A DNA stretch of 43,118 nucleotides. Origin: Oscillospiraceae bacterium (GTDB taxonomy: Bacteria > Bacillota > Clostridia > Oscillospirales > Ruminococcaceae). Location: assembly GCA_017465665.1 (NCBI GenBank), contig JAFTVU010000012.1, positions 1 to 43,118 of the forward strand. Direction: 5' to 3'. Both the position numbers and the translations under genes were made by a program. A model generated the notes under the pieces. It saw nothing but the letters and a program-made list of their open reading frames with translations, had not been told where the DNA came from and made no database searches. This document shows, one piece after another, positions 17,632 to 25,225 of this stretch (position 1 is its first letter; every line of letters begins with the position of its first letter).

Positions 17632-19905
17632 TTGGATCAGATAAATACCACCATTACAGCTCCTGAAGCACCAACAGCTCCTGCTGCCGCGCCAGTACAG
17701 ACTGCACAGCCGCAGCCGCAATACAACGTGCCCCCTCAGCAGCCGCAAGTATATTACACGCCACCAAATCAACAGGGCGGCTATACTGCTCCCTATACAT
17801 ATCAGCAGCCGCAGCCCATGAATAACGCATATATGCCTGCACAGCCTCAGATGAGCAAACGCGAGTCTTTCATAGGCATAAATCTGCTTAGCAAGATAGG
17901 CGTTATATTTATTATAATAGGTGTAATAGCGTTCTCGGCGGTTTCGGAGGATTTCCTTGCCCCGGGCATCCGCACTGTGATTATTTTCGCGCTCGGTATA
18001 GTAATGGCAGCGCTCGGAGAGGTGTTCTACCGCACCAGCTCCGTTATATTCGCACGAGCTTTGACGATAGGCGGAATAGCCGAGCTTGCTGTATCGATCC
18101 TGATAGGCTACCATGGATACGGCTCGATCAACGAGCTCTTCAGCCTTATAATAGGAGTTATTCTTGCCGCAGGAGCGGTGCTGCTATCCATCCGATACAA
18201 TTCCCAGACCATAATGGCAGTTACCGCTGTATGTGGATTTATCCCCTGCTTTGCCACTCTCAACGCAGAGCTTCCGATGTACGCTTCGCTGGTATATTTC
18301 ATCCTGCTCCAGACGGCCATTGTAATGATCTGTGGCAAAAAAAGCTGGTATATCGCACCGTTCTTTATGATAGCAGGAAATCTTATTACCGCGATATGTG
18401 TATATATTGCCACAGATGAGCTTCTGGATGCTACCGCAGCAGGGCTCATTGCTACAGTTTATATAGTGGCAAGCACATTGGTGCCTGCTGTAAACGCTCT
18501 TATCATCTCTTTCCGAAACGGCGGAGCGCTTCACGCTTACGAAGCGGCAAGCTTCATTTCATCCTCTGTGATCCAGCTGCTGCTTTCCCTGATATTCCTT
18601 GCACTGATCGATTCTGTCACCGCCTTTGGTTTCCTTGCTATGTTTGTGGGATTGGCTTATCTGGCGATCTCCGTTGTAGCCAAGACCACTTTTGATAACT
18701 GTCCCTTGCTCACCGTCCTGCTGAACAGCACGATGATATGTCTTAGCTGCACGATACTTACACTCCTGCCTGAAACGCTTATATATGTTGTGTTCCATAT
18801 ATACGCCGCTGCGCTCTATATTATCGGCAGCATAAAGGATATTAAGCTCGTCAGAGTGTGGGGTATAGTTACCTGCGGCATTTCCGAATATATCTTCGTA
18901 AATTTCTGTCTGTTCAATCTGGCTGAGGATATCTTCTTCCTGCATTTCGGAGCAAATGCACTTATCTGGCTGATCATAATGACGATACAGGCTATGCGTA
19001 AAAAACGCAGCGCAGGTATAACTGCTTTTTCAATAGCAGCTATCTCAAATGCCGTTGTTTACTGCCTGTATCTTGTCCTGCGCCTTATCATCCTTTTTGA
19101 GGACGAAGCCATTCTCGATACATTCGGCGAATGCATAGCGATATTTATGCTGTTCAGCGCTTTTGTCTGGATGATAGCCGCATTCGTAACAGGCAAGCTG
19201 AAATTCCTCGGAAAAGCCGCCCCGGTGACCTCGATCGTATTCTATGGAATGAGCCTCTGTGGTCTCGGTATCACAAATCTTATATCCTGCTTCGCATCGC
19301 CGTCAGAAAACATTCTGTGCCTTGTCACTTCGATCATTGTGAACGCTATATCCGTTGCGGCTGTGTGGGATATCACCAACAGCATCTCCGCCCTTTCTCC
19401 AAAGTTCACCGGAACAATGGGACTTATCGTTGCGATATACGCGCTCTTTTGTGTCACCTTTACACTCGGCGCTAATGATATCGTCGCATTCACCAACTGT
19501 ATAATCAGTATAGTATATCTAGTAGCTTCGTTGATCTGGATAATATGGGGCTTTATGCGCCGCAATGCCGCACTGCGCCGATTTGGCCTTGCTTTGGCAC
19601 TGCTTGCTTCAGCAAAGCTCTTTCTGCTGGATTTCATGGGAATAGGCGCCGTAGGAAGAACACTGATGTTCATCATCTTCGGTATCGTGCTGCTTGCAGT
19701 ATCCTTTATCTATGCAATATTTGAAAGCAAGCTGAAAAAGCAGACTCAGGAAGAGCTCATGCGTCAGCAGCAGCTTCAGTATCAGCAGCAGATGGCACTT
19801 TATCAGCAGCAAATGGCATTGTACCAGCAGCAGATGCAGCAATACCAGCAGCAACAGATGGTATATAACAATAGTATAAGTAACCAGAATAACGATCAGC
19901 AATAA
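17632..19905 (+). CDS. DUF2339-type polytopic membrane protein
   Basis: 757 residues from a TTG at 17632. I prefer this to the ATG at 17614 because AAAGGAAG lies about 8 bases before the TTG, while the ATG has no ribosome binding site. The N-terminal 80 residues are Pro/Gln/Ala-rich and disordered. Then NLLSKIGVIFIIIGVIAFSA opens about 20 membrane spans, with GEVFYRTSS and FARALTIGGIAEL motifs like DUF2339 proteins. The C-terminal tail is a run of MALYQQQ-type Gln-rich repeats on the cytosolic side. Role unknown; the family is often linked to envelope functions. Confidence 0.8.
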   Translation: MDQINTTITAPEAPTAPAAAPVQTAQPQPQYNVPPQQPQVYYTPPNQQGGYTAPYTYQQPQPMNNAYMPAQPQMSKRESFIGINLLSKIGVIFIIIGVIAFSAVSEDFLAPGIRTVIIFALGIVMAALGEVFYRTSSVIFARALTIGGIAELAVSILIGYHGYGSINELFSLIIGVILAAGAVLLSIRYNSQTIMAVTAVCGFIPCFATLNAELPMYASLVYFILLQTAIVMICGKKSWYIAPFFMIAGNLITAICVYIATDELLDATAAGLIATVYIVASTLVPAVNALIISFRNGGALHAYEAASFISSSVIQLLLSLIFLALIDSVTAFGFLAMFVGLAYLAISVVAKTTFDNCPLLTVLLNSTMICLSCTILTLLPETLIYVVFHIYAAALYIIGSIKDIKLVRVWGIVTCGISEYIFVNFCLFNLAEDIFFLHFGANALIWLIIMTIQAMRKKRSAGITAFSIAAISNAVVYCLYLVLRLIILFEDEAILDTFGECIAIFMLFSAFVWMIAAFVTGKLKFLGKAAPVTSIVFYGMSLCGLGITNLISCFASPSENILCLVTSIIVNAISVAAVWDITNSISALSPKFTGTMGLIVAIYALFCVTFTLGANDIVAFTNCIISIVYLVASLIWIIWGFMRRNAALRRFGLALALLASAKLFLLDFMGIGAVGRTLMFIIFGIVLLAVSFIYAIFESKLKKQTQEELMRQQQLQYQQQMALYQQQMALYQQQMQQYQQQQMVYNNSISNQNNDQQ

Positions 19906-19908
19906 AAA

Positions 19909-19941
19909 AACAAGGGAGCTTAAAAGCTCCCTTGTTTTTTT
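19909..19941. terminator. Bidirectional terminator
   Basis: AACAAGGGAGCTT pairs with AAGCTCCCTTGTT, with A-runs on the left and T-runs on the right. It can therefore end both the membrane-protein message and the Nudix message arriving from the other side. Confidence 0.88.
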
Positions 19942-19945
19942 GTGT

Positions 19946-20365
19946 TCAGATCTTGGACATTGCAAGAAACGCACGTACCTTGTTGACGATCAGCTTGTCA
20001 TTGTCATAGGCAAGATGAGACGCAGCCTGACTTATCTCCACCCAGCGTATCTCGGATATCTCCTCCTCCTGCGGAACGCAGTCGAAGCTGGTGGCTCTGG
20101 CAACGAAATAGACTACCTCCTTGCGGGTGTCACGGCGGGGATTGAACACCACCGTTTCACGGAACGAGGAATCATCAATAGAGATATCGATATTCGTCTC
20201 CTCCTTTATCTCGCGCACAGCAGTCTCGGTCTCGCTCTCTCCGTCCTCCATGTGCCCTTTAGGAAAAGACCAGTAGCCCGATTTGATATGCTTTATCAAC
20301 AGGATCTCTGTGTTTCCGTAATGCTTACGGTAAACGATCGCACCGCATGACTTTTCATAATTCAT
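19946..20365 (-). CDS. Nudix hydrolase, Ap4A-hydrolase-like
   Basis: 139 residues from the ATG at 20365, chosen because GGAAAG stands 7 bases upstream and YEKSCGAIVYR is the usual N-terminus; the longer frame to 20500 has no such signal and runs through the promoter. The Nudix box spans about residues 37-59 (G-x5-E-x7-REIKEE-x2-NI), the magnesium-binding catalytic motif. SGYWSFPKGH is typical of bis(5'-nucleosyl)-tetraphosphatases, which hydrolyse Ap4A-like dinucleotides. Substrate is inferred only from similarity. Confidence 0.85.
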   Translation of the reverse strand: MNYEKSCGAIVYRKHYGNTEILLIKHIKSGYWSFPKGHMEDGESETETAVREIKEETNIDISIDDSSFRETVVFNPRRDTRKEVVYFVARATSFDCVPQEEEISEIRWVEISQAASHLAYDNDKLIVNKVRAFLAMSKI

Positions 20366-20399
20366 GCCAGCTTTCCTTTCATAATGATATATTAATCTT

Positions 20400-20428
20400 A
20401 TTATAACACACATTTCAGTGTTTGTCAC
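20400..20428 (-). promoter_or_regulatory. Promoter of the Nudix gene
   Basis: On the - strand: GTGACA-N17-TATAAT, 35 bases upstream of the start codon. Confidence 0.65.
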
Positions 20429-20690
20429 GCTTTTTTTGAAAACTGTTACATTTTTTGTGTACCATACCCTCAACATATCCTTTTGAAAGCGCATTGCCAT
20501 GCGAAAGATCAGATCACTGCGATTTAACGCAATAAAATTTCATAGTGATTTCGCCCAAGCGACAAGATGGTTAAAAGCACAGTTTTGTTAACTTTGCCGT
20601 GAGTTTTTCAAACCTGTTTTTTAGTTAATTTTACAAAAAGACAAGTCGGATTTTACATAATTTTACAAGTAATCGTTGAGAAATGAAAAG
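20429..20690. other. AT-rich intergenic region without a gene
   Basis: No convincing reading frame. It holds several TTTTACA and GTTAAC-like words near 20580-20670, upstream of the better-defined GTTACA pair at 20691. It may contain further regulator sites for the cell-wall gene. Confidence 0.35.
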
Positions 20691-20707
20691 GTTACAAAAC
20701 GGTTACA
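20691..20707 (+). promoter_or_regulatory. WalR-box-like site upstream of the cell-wall gene
   Basis: GTTACA-N5-GTTACA, the reverse of the known WalR/YycF pattern TGTWAH-N5-TGTWAH. It ends 45 bases before the -35 element, a position suited to activation. WalRK in Firmicutes controls cell-wall hydrolases, including proteins with a 3D domain, which fits the gene downstream. Confidence 0.5.
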
Positions 20708-20752
20708 AATTTCATTTATGCACTTTTCACAAAAACGGGTATGCGTTTTCGG

Positions 20753-20781
20753 TTGACATTTACGAAACAAAAGTGTATAAT
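20753..20781 (+). promoter_or_regulatory. Promoter of the YabE-like gene
   Basis: A consensus match: TTGACA-N17-TATAAT. Transcription would begin near 20788, leaving a leader of about 95 bases. Confidence 0.85.
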
Positions 20782-20843
20782 AGCCAACGGAAACCAAAAG
20801 GGCGGCAGTATACTAACTGTACAAGAGAAAAAATGCCCTTAAC

Positions 20844-20862
20844 GGCAGTAAATACTACTGCC
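20844..20862 (+). other. Leader hairpin before the YabE-like gene
   Basis: GGCAGTA/TACTGCC with a 5-base loop, ending 11 bases before the AGGAGG ribosome binding site. It may tune translation or stability. Confidence 0.4.
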
Positions 20863-20882
20863 TTGGAACATCAGGAGGAAGA

Positions 20883-21965
20883 ATGAAACCACAAATAGTT
20901 AATACCAGGATGAACAGGCTCTTCAGACAGAGCAAGCTCATCAAGGCGGTACTGTTCGTGACAACTATCATGATCGTTGCGATGATGAGCGGTTCGCTGT
21001 ATTTCCGCGACCGAGTATACATCACCGATAACGGCGTTACCAGAGAGCTTATGACCTCTGAAACAAATGTGAGCGCGATACTCAGCTACGGCGAGTATAC
21101 TATCGGCGAGCACGACCGCGTATCCTACCGTATGGAGGATGAAAACACAGCCTATATCACTATCCTGCGCGCGTTTGATGTGAATGTCAGCGTTGATGGC
21201 AGGAACATCACCGTCCCTGCGATCGATGAAACAGTACAGGAGCTGCTTGAAAAGGCAAACATAACCCTTTCAGAGCACGACCTTATTGACAGAGAGCTTG
21301 ACGAGCAGGTAAGCGAGGGAATGACAATAAGCATCACCCGCATAAATTACCAGCTCCGTGCAAACACCTCAGAGATCCCCTACGAGACCATTTATATTGA
21401 TAACTCCAATATGGTCATCGGGGAGGAGAACATCGTAACGCAGGGCGAAAACGGTGTAAGAACATACGTTGTAAAGGAAAAGTATGTGGACGGCGTACTC
21501 AGCGGGCAGGAGCTCAGCTCCGATAACATCGCCAAGGAACCTGTCACAATGGTCATCGAGCGTGGTACAGCTCTTGCAGAGCCCTACGCAAAGATGGACG
21601 ATCCCACAGCGCTGACGCTTGTAAACGGTCTGCCTGCTGATTATACAAGAATAGTATCAGGCAAGGCCACCGCATACACCGCAGGCTATACAGCCAAAAC
21701 AGCCAGCGGCAGAAAGGCTGAGATCGGCACAGTTGCAGTAAACCCCAATGTCATCCCCTACGGCAGCGAGCTTTATATCGTTGCACAGGACGGCAGCAAG
21801 GCTTACGGATACGCTATCGCGGCAGATACAGGCATCGCTCTGATGGATGGCACTGTCGCTGTTGACCTTTACTTCGGAAACAAATACGATCACTATTACG
21901 ACAGCTGCCGCTGGGGCGCTGTTCAGGTAGATATCTATGTTCTCTCCGAGGGCGAGGGATATTAA
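20883..21965 (+). CDS. YabE-like cell-wall protein with DUF348, G5 and 3D domains
   Basis: 360 residues. A membrane span or uncleaved signal lies at about 22-42. Two or three DUF348 units follow (YITDNGVTRELMTSETNVSAIL; VNVSVDGRNITVPAIDETVQELL), then a G5 domain (about 170-245), then a C-terminal 3D domain (about 258-355) with the conserved acidic residues in AADTGIA and VDLYF. The domain order is that of YabE/Rpf-type peptidoglycan-cleaving proteins, where the 3D domain has a lytic-transglycosylase-like barrel. It would act at the cell surface. AGGAGG sits 6 bases before the ATG. Upstream WalR-like box and strong promoter as listed. Confidence 0.85.
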   Translation: MKPQIVNTRMNRLFRQSKLIKAVLFVTTIMIVAMMSGSLYFRDRVYITDNGVTRELMTSETNVSAILSYGEYTIGEHDRVSYRMEDENTAYITILRAFDVNVSVDGRNITVPAIDETVQELLEKANITLSEHDLIDRELDEQVSEGMTISITRINYQLRANTSEIPYETIYIDNSNMVIGEENIVTQGENGVRTYVVKEKYVDGVLSGQELSSDNIAKEPVTMVIERGTALAEPYAKMDDPTALTLVNGLPADYTRIVSGKATAYTAGYTAKTASGRKAEIGTVAVNPNVIPYGSELYIVAQDGSKAYGYAIAADTGIALMDGTVAVDLYFGNKYDHYYDSCRWGAVQVDIYVLSEGEGY

Positions 21966-21974
21966 TTAATACAC

Positions 21975-22010
21975 AACAACCCGCACGGATCGATGCGGGT
22001 TGTTCTTTTT
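21975..22010 (+). terminator. Terminator after the YabE-like gene
   Basis: An AACAACCCGCA/TGCGGGTTGTT stem followed by CTTTTTT. Confidence 0.9.
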
Positions 22011-22096
22011 TCGATCTCACCACTTTAAACGGCTCTGCAAAACGCTTCAGCGCTATCCCACAGAGCGGAACGGCACCGTTCTTTATCACTTTTTTC

Positions 22097-22135
22097 AGCA
22101 GATCGACAGTTTTTTAGCTGCGATCTGCTTTTTTG
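22097..22135 (+). terminator. Second terminator-like hairpin upstream of cas5
   Basis: AGCAGATCG/CGATCTGCT encloses an inner CAG/CTG pair and is followed by TTTTTT. It lies 90 bases after the first terminator with no gene between, so it may end a short transcript or insulate the cas genes. Confidence 0.65.
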
Positions 22136-22386
22136 TCTTTTATATACCGAAAATGCACGCTTTTTTCTGTAAATCAGCAGAAAATACAATCGTTTTATTC
22201 TCTGCACCAACAAAAAACTCGTCTTGTTTTTGTGTATTATAACGGCGCTTGTGAATGTCACAGAATGCTTGTTTCGTACAAATGTGCACTTTCAACCGCC
22301 AAACCCCATAAAAACAGCACAAAAATCTCCCCCTGCTTTCTTCCTACTTCTCTCCCCCGACAAAAGTAAAATCAGCGCTTTGTCAA
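22136..22386. other. Gene-free, AT-rich stretch before the cas operon
   Basis: I see no credible reading frame, no direct repeats of CRISPR size and no cas3 remnant here, although a cas3 gene would normally lie at this position in a type I-C operon. Confidence 0.5.
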
Positions 22387-22415
22387 TTGCGATAAATGCA
22401 GTTTTAAGTTATACT
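22387..22415 (+). promoter_or_regulatory. Likely promoter of the cas operon
   Basis: TTGCGA-N17-TATACT, 28 bases upstream of the cas5 start codon. The match is moderate, suggesting weak or regulated expression. Confidence 0.45.
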
Positions 22416-22443
22416 TTTGCTATCACCCTGAACGGAGGAAACA

Positions 22444-23094
22444 ATGAGATACCGGAACATCATCCAACTGGAAGCAAGCGGCAGATACGCATTGTTCACC
22501 GACCCACTGACGAGAAGCGGCGGCGAAAAATGCTCCTATCCCGTCCCGACCTATGAGGCCCTGAAAGGGATGCTCTCTTCAATATACTGGCTGCCCGATA
22601 TAACATGGATCGTGGATTCGGTACGGATAATGGAGCCCATACGCACCGAATCGCGCTCAGTGGTCACCCGCGGCTATTTCAAACAGGGCTGCGATCTTTC
22701 CATATACACATATCTCACAAATGTACGTTACAGGATAAAAGCTCATTTCGTTCCGCGAAACGGACAAGAGCTGACGCCTGCTGCCGAGCACAGACATTTC
22801 CGCGTTGCTCTGCGAATGCTGGAAAGAGGCGGCAGAAGAGCGGTATATCTGGGCACAAAGGATTGTCCCTGTGATATCAGCCCGTGTGTGTTCTCCTCAG
22901 ACATCGGCCATTATGACAACATCACTGCCGATCTGGGAATGATGTTCCACAGCTTCAGCTACAGCAATGGTGATCTGCCATCGGCCGCACATTATTTCAG
23001 ATGCCGCATGGAAAACGGGATCATCATATTTCCCCAGCCGCACGAATGTGATATCACACAGGTCTGTCGGGAGAGTCACAGTGCATTGGTTTGA
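22444..23094 (+). CDS. cas5c: Type I-C CRISPR protein Cas5c (Cas5d)
   Basis: 216 residues, close to the usual 220-240. In type I-C, Cas5 both caps the crRNA 5' handle and cuts the pre-crRNA, replacing Cas6. PVPTYEALKGML (34-44) and RGGRRAVYLGTKDC (128-141) are family signatures. Tyr37 lies where the catalytic Tyr is expected. The usual Lys-His pair before the RGGRR block reads R117-H118, so the Lys seems changed to Arg (hand alignment). GGAGG precedes the ATG. Its stop lies 11 bases inside the cas8c frame, suggesting coupled translation. Confidence 0.9.
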   Translation: MRYRNIIQLEASGRYALFTDPLTRSGGEKCSYPVPTYEALKGMLSSIYWLPDITWIVDSVRIMEPIRTESRSVVTRGYFKQGCDLSIYTYLTNVRYRIKAHFVPRNGQELTPAAEHRHFRVALRMLERGGRRAVYLGTKDCPCDISPCVFSSDIGHYDNITADLGMMFHSFSYSNGDLPSAAHYFRCRMENGIIIFPQPHECDITQVCRESHSALV

Positions 23095-24217
23095 ACAGCT
23101 TGCCGCTATGTATAATGAGGATGATATCCCTTTATATCACGCGGTAATATATACAGATATCGAGCTTCATCTCAGCTTGGAAGGACGGCTCCTCCGAATA
23201 CGGAACGAGCGTATGCCGACTCTGATCCCTGTGACCGCAGCTTCGCTGCACCGCACCTCAGCCATAGAGCCCCACCCGCTTTCAGATAAGCTGCGTTATA
23301 TGACTAACGACTATTCCAAGCCGCATCATGATGCATATATAAAAGAACTGGTCAGCTGGGCGGATTCAAATTACTCAGATCACAGGCTGTGCGCCGTAAG
23401 AAACTACATGATACGCGGAACTCTTTCATCCGATATATCACACATATCCGCACATCAGGATACCGCAGTGCGCTTTGTAGTGGACGATATGCCGCTCTGG
23501 CAGGACAATGAGCTGATCCGCCTGCATATAGAACGAATGTCCGCACGCGCCGAAAGCTATGGTGTTTGCTGCCTGACAGGGGAATATACTGTTCTCAGCC
23601 GCTGCCATCCCAAGCAGGTCCTTTCTTCATCGGGCAGCGGTAAGCTGATATCCTACGAGCACCGAAGCCGTATCCTGCACCAGGGCAGACACCTCTCGCC
23701 GTTTGATGTGTTTCCGATAGGACAGGAGCTGTCACTCAAGGCTCATACGGTCCTCAGGCGGATAATACACGAAAACGGATTCGCTATCGGCAGCCGCACG
23801 TTTGCCGCATGGGACGGGAGAAGCTCGCTCCCTCTTCCGTTTTCCCTGAAGCTGGTTAAGCCGCAAGGTCAGGTGACCGTGGCAGGCTTCACGGAGGCGA
23901 CCAAGGGCAGAGTTTCCGTAACATTCCTGAGATATGTTTCAGCGGAGTGCTACGCGAGGATCACATTAAAATGGGGTGAGCTCGGAATATCGGTACGAGA
24001 TATCATCGATTACGCATTCGGTCATCACAGCAGGAACGGACTACTCTGTTCCGACAGCCTTTACGGCAGTACCGCGGAGCGTCTGCTGGGCTGCATTATA
24101 GACAACACCGCGTTTCCGTCCGATATAATGCGTGCACTGAACTATAAAGCTCCCCATATCGCGCAGCGGCTCACAGAATACAGTACAGGAGAAAGCTATG
24201 CACAAACAGAATTATAA
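23081..24217 (+). CDS. cas8c: Short type I-C large subunit Cas8c (Csd1) lacking the Cas11-like C-terminus
   Basis: 378 residues from a GTG at 23081 (MHWFEQLAAMYN...), chosen because GGGAGAG lies about 6 bases upstream and this matches the Cas8c N-terminus. Family features: EPHPLSDKLRYM (near 66), CCLTGEYTVLSRCHPKQV, LSLKAHTVLRRIIHENGF and ERLLGCIIDNTAFPSDIMRAL near the end. Typical Cas8c has about 550-620 residues. This one stops just after the last of these blocks, so the C-terminal 150-200 residues, which in type I-C are also made separately as Cas11c by internal translation, are missing. The gene overlaps cas5 by 14 bases and cas7 by 20. Confidence 0.85.
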   Translation: MHWFEQLAAMYNEDDIPLYHAVIYTDIELHLSLEGRLLRIRNERMPTLIPVTAASLHRTSAIEPHPLSDKLRYMTNDYSKPHHDAYIKELVSWADSNYSDHRLCAVRNYMIRGTLSSDISHISAHQDTAVRFVVDDMPLWQDNELIRLHIERMSARAESYGVCCLTGEYTVLSRCHPKQVLSSSGSGKLISYEHRSRILHQGRHLSPFDVFPIGQELSLKAHTVLRRIIHENGFAIGSRTFAAWDGRSSLPLPFSLKLVKPQGQVTVAGFTEATKGRVSVTFLRYVSAECYARITLKWGELGISVRDIIDYAFGHHSRNGLLCSDSLYGSTAERLLGCIIDNTAFPSDIMRALNYKAPHIAQRLTEYSTGESYAQTEL

Positions 24218-25052
24218 GGTAGATTTCATGGGTCTGATATCGGTATCTCACGCCAACCCCAACGGCGATCCGCTGTGCGGCGGCAGACCGCGCATAGATA
24301 GCGCAGGATATGGTCTGATAACCGATGTCTGTCTGAAACGCAAGCTAAGAAACAGGCTGCTGGAGATGAATACTCCCATATTTGTCAGCCCTCCCGATCA
24401 CGATACCGATACACTGGAGCACCGCGCTTCTGAAATATCCTGCACTGATAAGCATGAATATGCACGCGCCGCCTGCAAGCGCTGGTTTGATGTGCGCGGC
24501 TTCGGTCAGTTGTTCTCTTTTGCAGGCAGACGCAGTACTGTAAGTGTGAGAGGGCCTGTTACGATACAGCACGCATTCAGCGTCGATCCCATAGTAATTG
24601 AGGAACTGCCGATCACACGCTGCATAAACAGTTCTTCACCAAAAAAGCGAGCACCCGATACCCTCGGCTTCAGAAGCTATGTGCAGTATGGACTGTATAT
24701 TATGAAAGGCTCGGTCTGCGCCGGTCTCGCAGAAAAAACAGGCTTTTCCGAGCAGGACTGCATAAGGTTCAGAAATGCACTGCTGGATATATTCACAAAC
24801 GACGCAAGCTCTGCCCGTCCCGATGGAAGTATGACGCTGGAACGGCTATACTGGTGGAATCATCATTCCGCCTGCGGAGACTATTCCTCTGCCTCTGTCT
24901 TCAACACCATACATATCAGGAAAAAGGTCGGGATCGATACGCCCATGCGCTTTTCCGATTACGATATAACAGAAACGCACCTGGCAGGGCTTACCCCAAG
25001 AATATTCGCTAATGTCATTCCCGAGCAAGCTCAGGAATGTGGGTCTGAATAA
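24198..25052 (+). CDS. cas7c: Type I-C CRISPR backbone protein Cas7c (Csd2)
   Basis: 284 residues, full length for Cas7c. It forms the filament along the crRNA. Hallmarks: SHANPNGDPLCGGRPRID (17-34), GLITDVCLKRKLRNRL, FDVRGFGQLFSF (97-108), VRGPVTIQHAFSVDPI and a TRCINSS-like loop, then YVQYGLYIMKGSV and GFSEQDCIRFRNAL. GGAGA lies 6 bases before the ATG. The gene begins inside the end of cas8c. A hairpin follows, where cas4-cas1-cas2 would be expected in a complete system. Confidence 0.92.
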   Translation: MHKQNYKVDFMGLISVSHANPNGDPLCGGRPRIDSAGYGLITDVCLKRKLRNRLLEMNTPIFVSPPDHDTDTLEHRASEISCTDKHEYARAACKRWFDVRGFGQLFSFAGRRSTVSVRGPVTIQHAFSVDPIVIEELPITRCINSSSPKKRAPDTLGFRSYVQYGLYIMKGSVCAGLAEKTGFSEQDCIRFRNALLDIFTNDASSARPDGSMTLERLYWWNHHSACGDYSSASVFNTIHIRKKVGIDTPMRFSDYDITETHLAGLTPRIFANVIPEQAQECGSE

Positions 25053-25067
25053 GTTATAAAGAAACAG

Positions 25068-25094
25068 AAAGGCGCATCGTTACGGTGCGCCTTT
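25068..25094 (+). terminator. Hairpin closing the cas operon
   Basis: AAAGGCGCA/TGCGCCTTT with a 9-base loop. There is no long T-run beyond the stem, so it is a weak terminator. Confidence 0.6.
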
Positions 25095-25102
25095 CACCCT
25101 AT

Positions 25103-25131
25103 TTGACAACAGCAGGAAAATATGCTACAAT
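25103..25131 (+). promoter_or_regulatory. Promoter of the RRXRR-like gene
   Basis: TTGACA-N17-TACAAT, a strong match, 66 bases before the start codon. The gene is thus independent of the cas operon. Confidence 0.8.
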
Positions 25132-25144
25132 ATCTTCGGGGACG

Positions 25145-25225
25145 GCACCCATAACAAAAAACAGCACATAGGTTTCGCACCGAGGGGAGGACACCCATGA
25201 CAAAAAACGATGCACAGGCGAAACA
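25145..25225 (+). repeat. Imperfect direct duplication across the start codon
   Basis: A segment of about 35 bases beginning GCACCCATAACAAAAAAC (25145) recurs 45 bases downstream as ACACCCATGACAAAAAAC (25191). The second copy carries the real ATG; the first has ATA at the same place. After a few mismatches both continue with GCACA-x-GG. Confidence 0.55.

Noticed and set aside
20782-20882. ydaO (c-di-AMP) riboswitch before the YabE-like gene, as is common for such genes
   Set aside because: The leader after the promoter is only about 95 bases and lacks the conserved ydaO blocks.
22011-25196. CRISPR array near the cas genes
   Set aside because: I looked for repeats of 28-37 bases with regular spacing on both strands and found none; the hairpins present are terminators.
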